Shown here piece after piece: positions 10,501-20,500 of a DNA stretch of 64,000 nt. The stretch's first letter is position 1. Each line of letters starts with the position of its first letter. Made by a program: the position numbers and the translations under genes. The DNA comes from Chiridota heheva (taxonomy: Eukaryota > Echinodermata > Holothuroidea > Apodida > Chiridotidae). Below the pieces are notes generated by a model. It made no database searches, was not told where the DNA came from, and was given only the letters and a program-made list of their open reading frames with translations. The DNA is taken from positions 2,017,126 through 2,081,125 of the forward strand of contig JAIGNY010000099.1 in the NCBI GenBank assembly GCA_020152595.1, in the 5' to 3' direction.

Positions 10501-11625
10501 ATGGTAAGCAATTATCATTGGAAAATCTACCCCATTCGCCCCCTATAAATCCACCACTAGAATGAGGGGTGGGTGCCACCGGAACGCAATTGAATTTCAC
10601 GGTTATAAACATGAAATGCTACATTCTTGGTAAAAATTGACAATTTCATTCCAGAATTAAAAAAATTTGCAACAACTTGTTTTATTTGGCAGTTTGGAGA
10701 AAGTTAGTGTCAAACTTAATTAGCAGTTGATATGAGATAGTTGAACAATTTCTACGCCTTTCCAGTTTTCTTTAATTTGATTGACGATTTTGATAGCAAT
10801 AGGAAAGGATAAGATTATCGTTACTGTCTTAAACCAATATTGTTTTGGATGTTACCCTTATTCTAAAAAGGATTATCGCCCTACGTTGGTAGGCTGGTAG
10901 GGACTCCTTAAAAGTTAAACTAAAGTAGGCCTACTGTTATCCAGAAAATATGCTAAAAGCTCTAAAGCTGGTGACTTGTTTGCTCTTCAGTTATATTTAG
11001 CTCCCGAAAAATAAAGCACTTAATACCCAAGGCCATCGGCAGTTTTCCTTCGACGACCGCTTCTCCCCACACGACCTTCTTCCCCATACACGACCCCCCC
11101 CCCACCACCAACCTCCCTTAGTTTAAATATCTCTGTTTTAGGAAGGGTTAATTTTAAATCGTACGTATGGGGAGTATATAGAAGCAAACTAATATTTAAT
11201 TACACTTCTTGAACACTTAATTGTGTATCGTGTTATGTTTTTCACAGATTGAAGACGGAGTACCCTCAACAATCATTGGCGTAGCCATGGATGGGTTCGC
11301 TATTTACGGTCCCGTCGACGAAAATGGTGTTACATTGACATCTGATGATTTGGATGAGTGTCACGGTCGCTATAACAGTGATGGAACGTACCAGTACCAC
11401 ACCACTTCAGACTACCCGTACATCCTAGGTTGCTTCAAAGCGACACCATATAATACGAATGGTGGTGGGTTCAAGTGTTATTTTGCAGAAGATATGGAAG
11501 ACCCGGACACTGTGACAGATCCCATGGTTGCGACAACCTCTCGGGCAGACAGTCGCATCGGTGGCGTGTTTTCACTATTAATTGTGTTGTTTTGCTTTGC
11601 TATATCTTCAGTGTTTACAGTTTAA
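7586..11625 (+). CDS. YHYH-domain secreted/GPI-anchored-type protein (two coding exons)
   Basis: Joining 7618-8094 and 11248-11625 gives a 284-residue protein. Residues 1-18 form a signal peptide (MALTFIQFLTFIGLCYSIS). The body carries the YHYH-family signatures twice: GVAKNGVAIFNPW then DACDGH and GTYHYH (145-150), and GVAMDGFAIYGP then DECHG and GTYQYH (205-210) followed by YPYILGC. A hydrophobic C-terminus (about 266-284, ending at the stop) after a small/polar stretch suggests a GPI-anchor signal. The preferred start is 7618, because a TTCTTGCAG acceptor ends at 7585, so 7586-7617 is 5' UTR and earlier exons may exist. Poly(A) signal AATAAA is at 11804-11809. YHYH proteins are widespread; their biochemical role is not established. 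The two-exon model is strong; GPI anchoring is inference. Confidence 0.88.
7618..8094 (+). CDS. YHYH protein, coding exon 1
   Basis: Start ATG at 7618; 159 codons in phase 0; donor GAG|gtaggt at 8095. Encodes the signal peptide and the first YHYH half. An in-frame ATG at 7525 lies upstream of the predicted acceptor and is rejected as the start. Confidence 0.88.
8690..9140. repeat. GAAAATT-rich degenerate arrays, two blocks
   Basis: Blocks at about 8690-8855 and 8935-9045 are built from words like GGAAAATTGAAGGAAAATTT. Between them lies CAGAGGCGTACATGTATC (8902), comparable to the element end at 4247. After them ATGGAAACTTAATTAACTAG (9070) matches the segment at 4718. This supports two copies of one element family. 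Confidence 0.5.
9425..9590. repeat. degenerate AAAATTGAAGATTTT-type repeat, second locus
   Basis: Units such as GTCCAAAATTAAAGATTTT, then TTTAAAATTGAAGACTTTT and CAAATATTGAAGAGTT. It is related to the block at 4930-5055. Confidence 0.5.
9647..10257. mobile_element. hAT-type non-autonomous DNA transposon, 611 bp
   Basis: The left end CAAGGGCGGATCCAGGGGTG and the right end (reverse complement CAAGGACGGATCCAGGGGTG) differ at one base in 20, and similarity continues into a T-rich stretch. The 8-bp flanks GGTTTGAG and AGATTGAG match at 6 of 8, compatible with an aged hAT duplication. Inside are a short direct repeat around GACGCCGTAAGGCGG (9721-9755) and a long T run (about 10181-10199). There is no transposase. 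Confidence 0.75.
11248..11625 (+). CDS. YHYH protein, coding exon 2
   Basis: Acceptor TTTTTCACAG ends at 11247; phase 0 matches the upstream exon; 125 codons then TAA. Encodes the second YHYH half with DLDECHG, GTYQYH and YPYILGC, and the hydrophobic C-terminal tail. Confidence 0.88.
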   Translation: MEDGVPSTIIGVAMDGFAIYGPVDENGVTLTSDDLDECHGRYNSDGTYQYHTTSDYPYILGCFKATPYNTNGGGFKCYFAEDMEDPDTVTDPMVATTSRADSRIGGVFSLLIVLFCFAISSVFTV

Positions 11626-11803
11626 AATGCAGTTTATGTTGGGCGCTGACTCTAAAGGACGAGTTCACCTAAAGGTACCAATAGCAGTCATTAGTAGATA
11701 AACCATTTACAACATTAAGTTTTACTCCCTAAAGATCCATTTAAGTCCCTCTTTTTTTCATTTTGAATGATTATTCAACCAATACAAGTTTTAAACTCCT
11801 CAA

Positions 11804-11809
11804 AATAAA
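11804..11809 (+). terminator. poly(A) signal of the YHYH gene
   Basis: AATAAA about 180 bp after the stop codon, the first perfect hexamer downstream. Confidence 0.6.
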
Positions 11810-12129
11810 TCAAGGGGTTTAGTTAGCCTGAGACACGCAGCCAGTGCGGTGCGCACATAATATATCTCACTTGCGAAACGTTCGTTGTCCTACAGCATAT
11901 TAGAAACAATGTATAGTTGAACTGTTTTGATTGTTACTTTGCAAGGAGGTATTAACAGAGATGGGTTTCCATGAGTCGCAGAGCAGTATTTCAAGTAAGG
12001 GGCATGCATGAATGAAACGACTGATATGAAAGACGAAAATACAGTCATGAAATTCGTAAATAATTCATCTCTTCGGTTCCTTTCTAACTTAATCAAGAGA
12101 CGTAGGCCGGAGAGAAAGAAGGGAGGGGA

Positions 12130-12360
12130 AGGGGGGGGGGGGGGAGGAAGCGACAAAAGAGACGTTTAAACAAGCAGTGAAAGTAAATTGAAGACATTTT
12201 GGCAAAATTTAAAAGTAAAATAATTTTCTGAAAATGAAAGAAATTTCCTTTGAATGAAGAAAATTTCCCGAAAATTGTCAGAAAATGAAGGGATTTTCCA
12301 CAAAATTGCCGAAAATGAAGAAGATTTTCTGCTGTCTTCTTTTGCATACATTAAAAATTG
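12130..12360. repeat. poly-G run and GAAAATT-rich degenerate array
   Basis: A G run near 12131-12144 is followed by about 150 bp of AAAATTTCCCGAAAATTGNN-type repeats (12190-12340), the same low-complexity family as at 4380, 8690 and 15010. Confidence 0.5.
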
Positions 12361-12454
12361 TTCAACTTTCCTCTAGCCATAACTCGGAAATTGCTGGTGC
12401 TCAGTGAGAAAATTAACAGAATATTCCATACAAGGTTGTCCTTGAAGGAGTATT

Positions 12455-13068
12455 TTGGATGTCTATTTCATATCTTAATCTTAATCATAGTAGACATTTT
12501 TATAGCGCCGCAAGTATAAAACTAATAATCAGTAGCGCTGTACATACACAGAAATTATACACATCCTTATATAATTACAAATACACGATAAAAGATAGTA
12601 GCATAATGATGATATTAAGAACTATAACACAAGATATATAAATAAGTTTTCAAACCTTTTTTGAATGAACATATATTGGTTGTGTTTCTGAGATTTAATG
12701 GAAGCGAATTCCAAAGAAATGGGGCAGGCACGGAAGAATGACCGGGGTCCTATTGTTTTTGACTTGGTGTGTGGCATGTTATATTTGTTTTGGTGTGAAG
12801 ATCTCAAGTTCTAGAGGGGTTGTCTTTATTCAAAAGGTCATTAATATAAGATGGTGCCAAACCAACTCTAGCTTGGAAGGTAAGTAGAATGATTTTAAAG
12901 TTAATTATATGTTCGACCTTGAACCTGTGCAAATCTTTAAGAATGGGTGTTGTGTGCTGAGATATTTTGGTATTGGTGATTAACCTAGCAGCAGCATTTA
13001 CAACGCGTTGAATTTTTGTAGCTGGTATTTTGGGATTCCGAATAGTACTGTATATGGTTAAGCTTGTT
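12455..13068 (-). mobile_element. L2/CR1-type LINE fragment (reverse transcriptase C-terminus and 3' end)
   Basis: Reading the minus strand gives a reverse-transcriptase C-terminal region: IQRVVNAAARLITNTKIS, then TPILKDLHRF, FKIILLTFQA, GLAPSYINDLL, LRSS, and finally FLWNSLPLNLRN and FKKGLKTYLY before a stop near 12615. At least two frameshifts break it (around 12810 and 12720). The 3' end carries GGCGCTATAAAAATG and an ATTAAG microsatellite (12465-12487), typical of L2-like elements. It is 5'-truncated at about 13068. Confidence 0.85.
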
Positions 13069-13330
13069 TGTCTGCCCCACTTATGCTCTGTGGCCGATCG
13101 GTAACAACTTGCTAGGTTGGTTTGCTTTCAAGTGCCGTCATTCACCAGGTGCAAGAAGTTTTAGGCTTGTTCATTATATTCCAGTCTGTTAGTAACCGTA
13201 GTTTCGAATTGACTCAATAAACGCAGCTTTTCTTTTCATACACTTTGTGTGGTCAATCATTAAGAGCGATCACGATGCGTTCCGTAGTGAGTTCGCTAAA
13301 TTGACCGGCGCAACAAGTTGAAGACGACAA
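13069..13330 (+). other. possible solo LTR or retroelement leader (weak)
   Basis: Sequence unlike its surroundings begins with TGTCTGCC exactly where the LINE fragment stops. It contains AATAAA (about 13216) and ends near GACCGGCGCAACAAG, reminiscent of an LTR/leader junction. I could not find a second LTR or a clear primer-binding site. Confidence 0.2.
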
Positions 13331-13351
13331 AAACTTCTAGCGCATTCTTCT

Positions 13352-13822
13352 TTGAAAATGTCTTTGAAGGAAATATCCGTGCAGAACGTGCTCAAAAGAA
13401 GTTGTGATCACTTCCCTCGAATTTCTTCTTCGATTTTCGTAGCCATAGCAAATGCGTGGCTTGTTTCAGCTGAGCTTTCAGTTAGAGAGGGGATCTTGAC
13501 TGAAGAATGTTGCACTGTATTTGGTACTACTGCCAAGTCAAGATTTCCAAACATTTTTCAGCTGACTGATCCTCGATTTGTCAACTTGCCACAAAGCAAG
13601 CGGGCCAGATTTTCACCAAGCCATTGCCAACACGTCCCAAAGTATTCACAATATTTTTTCTTGAGTCAGGGAAGGGGGGGGGGGGGGTGGCTAGCCACCA
13701 TATTCACCCCCTTACTGACGTGTAATGTCACATCACTAAGGCATCACAGTACAACAATGACAGCTTTGACATATTTTCTTTCTAAACCTAACACACACAA
13801 AGAAAGTTTAAACTATCACTAA
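13352..13822 (+). CDS. unrecognised open frame, 156 codons (doubtful)
   Basis: A single open frame starts with MSLKEISVQNVLKR four bases into the frame start and runs through a G-homopolymer (13675-13687). The first 100 codons look more protein-like than neighbouring frames, with no low complexity. I recognise no family, and the C-terminal third lies in repeat-like sequence. It may be a retroelement remnant following the LTR-like block. No splice or poly(A) support. Confidence 0.15.
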   Translation: MKMSLKEISVQNVLKRSCDHFPRISSSIFVAIANAWLVSAELSVREGILTEECCTVFGTTAKSRFPNIFQLTDPRFVNLPQSKRARFSPSHCQHVPKYSQYFFLSQGRGGGGWLATIFTPLLTCNVTSLRHHSTTMTALTYFLSKPNTHKESLNYH

Positions 13823-14519
13823 ATTAACAAAAGTTCTTTGAATTTTGTAGTCATCAAGTAAAACAAGTTTAGAATAAAATAAAGTTCTACAAAGAAAAAT
13901 ATATGTATAATAAATGCAAGACAGGTTTTGTATGTTATAGAGTATCCTCTTTAATTTACATATACATGTGCAACGAACAGTTATACAACATATATACTTT
14001 CTCAAGGTGTTTTTATCCGTTCATTATCATTTCTTCCATTATACACGTGCTACCTCTCTCAGAGGACGTGCAGAGGCAGCCCAGAATACAAGATCAAAGC
14101 GCTGTAAGCACTGGTGATGGGTTCGTTTCATACTTGTATATTTGTAGTAAGGAATTCCCAATATGTAATCGGGTAAATATGTTGAAGGGGAATGGGTGTG
14201 GGTGAGGGTTAAATTACATTTATATAGACTTCAACTGTGCTATTACTTTAGTGCTTCTTACCAAATTGCAAGAATGCGCGCGTGTCATTAAGTACGTACA
14301 TACGGCTTGTTAATCACGGCAGATCGCAGAGCTAGCTAAACGTAAACATAAACTGATTTTACCATCTTACATATGATATTCAAAACAGGAAAGAGCTGGC
14401 TTAGGAAATCAAAAATACGTGGTAAGTGATATAGCCTATCCTCACTTTTCACGCAGGGACTTACATCCATGGTTATAGATGGGAGCTTAGTCTTTAATAA
14501 TTATTCAAACCCCCACACC

Positions 14520-14840
14520 TCAGCCACCATGGGCGTAGATCAAGAGAGGGGGTATACATCCCACCCTCTTTGAGAATTTAAGAGTTAAATGTGTTTAAAC
14601 ATTAAGCATGTTTCGAGTCATTTTGCAGCCAATTTAAACCCTGAAATATTCAATATTCCAAGAGCTTCCGGGGGTGCCCCCTGGACCCACCAGGGGCACT
14701 TTAGCGGGCTCCTAAACCCCACACCGAACGTCTCGCGCCCGGATTACCGCTAACGCAGAATTATCTTCCCACAAATTTAAATCATTGCTTTATGCTCTTC
14801 CTGGCCACCTGCTTTTACAAATCCTAGATCCGCCACTGTA
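14520..14840. mobile_element. remnants of hAT-like element ends
   Basis: CATGGGCGTAGATC (14529) and GATCCGCCACTG (to about 14838, reverse complement CAGTGGCGGATC) resemble ends of two related families but do not pair well and lack a target duplication. Confidence 0.3.
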
Positions 14841-15004
14841 GTGAGTGTTCATTTTCTTACGTGGGGGTGCTGCCAGGCATGAATTCATTCAGCAGTCTAA
14901 CAGTGAGGTTATATTTCCCATCACAATGTGTAATGTCAAAATCTGGACCTTTCTGCGGGTAAATATTTTTTTTAATCAATACAAACATAAAATGAGTTTC
15001 CTGA

Positions 15005-15890
15005 TTTTTACTTCATAGCGATGTCGTTAAATTCCCTTTATTTTCGTGAAATTTCTTTCATTTTCGTGCAATTTCCTTTATTTTCATGAAATTTCCTTCA
15101 TTTTGCAGAAATTTTCATCATTTTCTTTAAATTTTCTTTTAATTTGGGGGCATTTATTAAGTTCAATGTTTAGGAGATTTCTTCAATTTTCATTAAATTT
15201 TCTTTAAATTTTCTTTATCTCCAGAAAATTTTCATGAATTTTCCTTCATATTCAAATTTCCAAAACTGGAAATTTTTCTTTTATTTTTGGGTAATTTTCA
15301 TTGTGGGGGAAATTTTAAGTTCAATTTTTATGAGTTTTCGTTAAATTTGCTTCAATTTCTTGAAATTTCCTTCATTTTCGTGGAATTTTTGTGAAAATTA
15401 TTTTCTTGGGGAATTTTTCTTTTCGGTAAATTTCTTTCATTTTGGGGGCATTTTTCAAATTCAATTTTTAGGAGTTTTCTTCAAATTTTGTTCAATGTGC
15501 TTCAATTTGATTGAAATTTTCTTCATTTTTGTGAAATTTGCTTCAATTTTCTTGGAAGTTTTCTTCATTTTGTGAATTTTTTTTAAAAACTGCTTTGATT
15601 TTCGTAAAATTACCTTCATTTTTGTGGAAATTTTCTTTCAATTTTGCAAAGTTTTTCCAATTTTCTAAAAATTTCCTTTATTTTTGAAAAACTTTCTTGA
15701 AATTTCCTTCATTTTCGTGAAATTTGGTAGAATTTTTGGGAATTTTATAAGACATTGGCAAACTTCAATCTTTAGGAATATTTTTCTTAACTTCCGTTAA
15801 ATTCGCTTCAATTTTTAGGAAATTTCCTTCATTTGCCTCAATTTTCTTTACATTTTGGGAAGTTTTCTTCAATTTTTGGGAAATTTCCGA
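15005..15890. repeat. long degenerate array of AATTTTC/GAAATTTCC words (inverted orientation)
   Basis: Nearly 900 bp in which phrases like CGTGAAATTTCCTTCATTTT recur every 20-30 bp with heavy variation. It is the reverse-complement orientation of the arrays at 4380, 8690, 8935 and 12190. Interspersed longer units around TTTTTAGGAGTTTTCTTCAA recur three or four times. Confidence 0.7.
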
Positions 15891-17076
15891 GTACCGTTAA
15901 TGTTACACGAATAGGCCTGAGCAACACAAATTTACAGTGATACTAAAACTAATAACGTTTTGGACTATTTGAATTTAAATTGCTGTGACCTTCTGTTGGA
16001 GATTTACACAATCAAATTAAGCCTTAATTCATACCATTATCTAATTAAAGAAGAAAGGTTAGAACAAATCTCTAAGCTAAGTTTTCTTCTCTTGAAAAGT
16101 TACATAGGCCTACATACGTGCAAGCACCGTACAGTAATCTGTATCAGTCTGGTCTTTGCATCACCTCACAGCAATTTTCATATCCTTTCGCCGTGCCAGA
16201 GTTTTAGCTTTGTTATCCTGAAAAAAATTTCTTCACAACCCAAAAATTTTCCTCACACTTTACATGGGTTTCTTTTTTAATAAAACGAAAAAGGGGAATA
16301 CATCAAGAACTGTAAAGAACTCTTTAAAAAGAAAAAAACAGAAAGAAGGTATCATAGACTACTTTGTTATTGCAAAACACAATCAAGAAAAAAGGAGTTA
16401 AAGTTTTGCAAAGTTTTTTAACTTCCGGTCGGTTCTAACAACTAAGAGTCTTCGTAACAAGTTCAAACCATCAAAAAGGGGTGGCGAGAGGAGTGTCCCG
16501 TCAAGGTGCAAAGGTGGCTTTGAGAGGAGGGTCTTAACCAGGGCATAGGAAGGGTCACCTCTCATGGGGAAGAAATCCAAAAGTTTTCCCAGTGACAAAT
16601 TGGGTAAAAAAGATCTTTGAATTCCGAAAAACCGCACCAGACATTTCCTTAGGAAGCTTCTTCGAGAAAGCTAGCAAACATTACAAATATATAATCTGTG
16701 ATCACAACTCTACACCATACATGATGTATGATTATGAAGGTATAAGAAAATGAATGAGTTTAGCATCACACAAAGTTCTTGGCAATCCAATGGTACTGCA
16801 GTACAACAAAGGTATCTATTTCATCTGTATCTCTATACATAAAGCACACATAGACAATTCATATTAACACAGAATCCACACACATTTCCAAAGAATAAGA
16901 CATGGTCAAACATGGTCATGCACGGTCAAACATGGTCATGCTATACGAAAGATGACAAGAGCAAACTGCTAAGGAAAGTTAAGGAGATATCAAAGTTCTT
17001 TTCAGATATTTGTGGAGAACTTTTTTATTTCACCCAGGAAGTGACATCACATCCTCACATCTCTTCAAAAGCCTCT
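15891..17076. other. intergenic stretch, no supported gene
   Basis: A minus-strand open frame at 16398-16637 has no recognisable features. Short direct repeats of ACATGGTCA occur at 16903-16940. Nothing further is supportable. Confidence 0.5.
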
Positions 17077-17114
17077 TTTATTTAAATAGATTATACAAAT
17101 TTGTGTATTTTATT
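17077..17114 (-). terminator. IFT88: candidate IFT88 poly(A) signals
   Basis: On the minus strand AATAAA occurs at 17109-17114 and again at 17077-17082, about 295 and 330 bp after the IFT88 stop. Either could end the transcript; no downstream evidence separates them. Confidence 0.45.
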
Positions 17115-17407
17115 GAAATATTTTCTGCCTTTTTTTTATGTCTGCAGGATACTGTACTGTGATTAACCATTTGATAAACTTTTGTATAAAATATTTCCAC
17201 TTGCATGAAAAGTGAGAGTGTGTGATATTCCTCTTCTACAGTCAACTTTCTACAGCAGTTGTTTTCAAACAAACTTTGTGACATCCTTAAAATTGATTTC
17301 TCCTGAACGTAACAAGACATGACAGTTGTTTATTCAGTTCTGGTTTTTGTCGTTGCTATCTCCATACAAGATGGACATGTTTGACCACTGAAGTAATCCC
17401 CTGAAAT

Positions 17408-17532
17408 CTATTCAGGCAACAGATCATCCCCAAGCTCCTCATCACCAAAATCATCCTCCTGGGCATCCCTCTTCCTGGCTGCGGTCTTTGGTCGTTCAGC
17501 AGCCGGGCCCAGAGGGTCCACATACGAGGCAT
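17408..17532 (-). CDS. IFT88: IFT88 last coding exon
   Basis: Acceptor TTTTTGTAG; first two bases complete an Asp codon, then ASYVDPLGP, RPKTAARKR, and an acidic end EDDFGDEELGDDLLPE before TAG at 17408-17410. The tail is nearly identical to vertebrate IFT88. Confidence 0.97.
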
Positions 17533-20500
17533 CTACAAAAACAGAAAGGATTTTGAAATACCACAATATACACTGAGGTTTGGTTCGTTGATGTCTAACG
17601 GCACCGCAACAGTCAAATGTGCTAAGAGGGTGTTGGAAAACTAAGGTGCAAGAGTTAGGACGGTATGGATAACAAAAGAGAATAGAGGTAAGAAAAGGGA
17701 AGGAGGAATAGGATGGTAGGATAGAAAAGGAAGGGAGTGTGGGTAAGGGTTAGATCAGGTGGAATAAATTGCTATTGTGGAGGAAGGTGATGATGTTGGA
17801 GGAGGGATTGTTCTTGAAGAGATCAGAAATGGAAGTAAGATGGGAGGAGAGATCTGTAGTTCCGGAATAACGGACAGGTTAAGAGGATATGCTTGATCGA
17901 GAATCAGTGTTGCAAGTAGGGCAGAGAGAGGAGCAGGGGAGCCGGAAAGTAGGTGAGAGTGGGTGAGAAAGGAGTGACCAAGGCAGATGTGGGTGACAAC
18001 GTCCTCCCTACGATTGTTACTGTGCAGAAGAGGGTTGGTCCCGACTTTAGGATTGATAGTGTGAAGTTTGTTACTGGTCTCAAGGTTCCAGTAGTCTTGC
18101 CAGGTCTTCCTGAGGTAGCTGGAAATGGTAAAGCGGAAGTCAGAGTGCAGAATAAGGAAAGGTGAAATGCGGTTCGACAGAGCGTTGTTGGTGGCTCTTT
18201 TTGTAAGATGGGTGGATTAAACCACAGCATGTTGAGGATGCCAGTAAGAACTGATTTTAAGTCAGAGAAGATGACAAAGCGGGGGCAAAATTTCAGGTGA
18301 AATATACCCTAATTGCTCAGATTCTATAAATACTTTCTAATCAATAAAAATATACATGCACATATAGCAATATCAAAAGCCTTGAATTCATTTATTAAGT
18401 TTCAAAGGCCTATGGGTATTTCTGGAAATGAAAATAGGTAGGTTACTTATACTGTAAAAGAGGAAAAGTGTTGTTGGTGTAAATGACTAGGCAGTTTGAT
18501 TACGAGGTAGAGCATGGTGGGTGATTCAAAGAAATTATAAAGTAAGATTATATGCTGTTCAAGTATTGAGACTTCCTAAGAAAAATTCAAGATTCAGGTA
18601 TTTAATTTTTTTATTGAAGAGGTTTGAAATGGAACCACCACTGAAGAGATATTTCATATGGTGGTTTAAGAGAGGATATACCAATAAAATGTGGGTAAGA
18701 ATGGGACAGGGATAGGCAGAAAGAATGGGACAGGGACAGGCAGAGGGGACAGGTAAAATCTGGAGTACCGTGGAGGCGGTTAGAGTTGGAGAAATATGTT
18801 GTAGTTGGTCAGATCCCATGCATATTCAGCTGGTCACTTACCAACATTCTGCTGCGTGGCTTCATAGGGTCCTTGTGCATCGGGCAGGCTCCTCATGCGC
18901 CCACTGCGACGGGCGCTGTTCCTGGCGCTGTTCTGCCTGCTTTCACCTCCACTGCCCCCTCTTCCAGAATCTACAATAAACAAAACAGTTTTCATTCAGA
19001 TCCCAACAAAATAAGGTTAATGCCGTTCATTTAACTTATCACGTGGTAAATTGTTGTTTCTTTTGATCTGTTTAACTTAATGTCATAGAATGTAAGCAAC
19101 CAATGTTTACCCCAAATTATCATTTGTGCTGATTAAACCTTAGAAACAAACTGGAAACAGCTTTCATAAAAAGAAGTTGCAAATGAACAAATATTTAGTC
19201 AAAGTCATTCAAGTCATGATATTACACCTCCTCCAATAATGGCATCTAAACTAATTGTTGATCACTAAGGTTTTAATTGAAACACAATATTAAACATGAA
19301 TAAATACAAAACTCTTTCTTCTGTCTGTACACCTGTTCTTTCTATTTACCCATTTTTCTAACATACATATTTCACACATGTTAAACACACCAAACCTTCA
19401 TTTACCTTGCAGTGTGCTTGAGGTAAATACAGGGGCAACACTACAGCAAAACAAACTGAACGATTGAATATCTATTTCAAGTTTACATCAAATAAGTTTC
19501 ATACCAAGTTGATGTAAAAAGGGCAAAGGAAAGCTGATTCAAATTTCATATACCACCCATTTACTTAGCATTTTAGTTCTTGCTTGTCTTCCCTACAATC
19601 CTTTAACACTCGGTGTTTATGACTTTTTAAAAGCGGATTCCTCAAATTCCAGAGGCCAAGGTATGACATAAGGGTCATATAATTATCTGCACTTTTTCAA
19701 TTCATCTGCACTCTCCCCACTACTGCAGTGCTTACAACCACCAACACACTAAACTGCAGGGCATATCTGCAGCTTTTCGATTCATCTGCACTCTCCCCAC
19801 TACTGCAGTGCTTACAACCATCAACACACTAAACTGCAGGGCATATCTGCAGCTTTTCGATTCATCTGCACTCTCCCCACTTCTGCAGTGCTAACAACCA
19901 CCAACACACTTAAACTGCTGGGCAATGGCCAGTGCAAAGCAAAACGTAGGAAAAACGTCATCAACCACATGCAATTATTATCCTGCACTGTCCTCTAAAT
20001 GTCGAGTGCCAGAGGAGGAAGCAGGCTAGCAGCAGGGCCATTTTTAAAGTCTGCCGTATGACCTAACCCAGGATAGAATCCACAGCGGACAATCTTAAAA
20101 CTTTTGTAAATTTCACTAATTCTTCTGTTTATCTATCAATAATGTTCTTTGAGATTTTAAAGTTCCAAACACACAATGATATTACATTCTACTAAAAAAA
20201 GTGTTTTCATGCAATTTTGTTGAAAAAATAGATACTTTTATTTCACTTCTGATGAGGATTAAGATTAATCCACTACAAATCAATACTAAATGTTACAAGG
20301 AATATGTTTAAGACCTCAACCATCACCAAAGAAATGCTGTCACATTGATATCAGTTAAAATCAAATATGGCTGCTACATGTGCACTATCAAAAGCTCACC
20401 TGCACTCCCTACTCGCTCTTCATCTGGACTGTCTCTGGTACCTTAGGCATGGTGAATAGGTGTGTGCAAGGCATAGATCATAAAGCAGATGTGTTAGGAT

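Larger units (their letters stand above)
8095..11247 (+). other. YHYH gene intron (3.15 kb)
   Basis: Canonical gt (8095) to ttcacag (11247). It contains a G-rich stretch (8180-8210), degenerate GAAAATT arrays (8690-9045), a block of AAAATTGAAGA repeats (9425-9590) and a hAT-type element (9647-10257). No additional exon was recognised. Confidence 0.85.
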
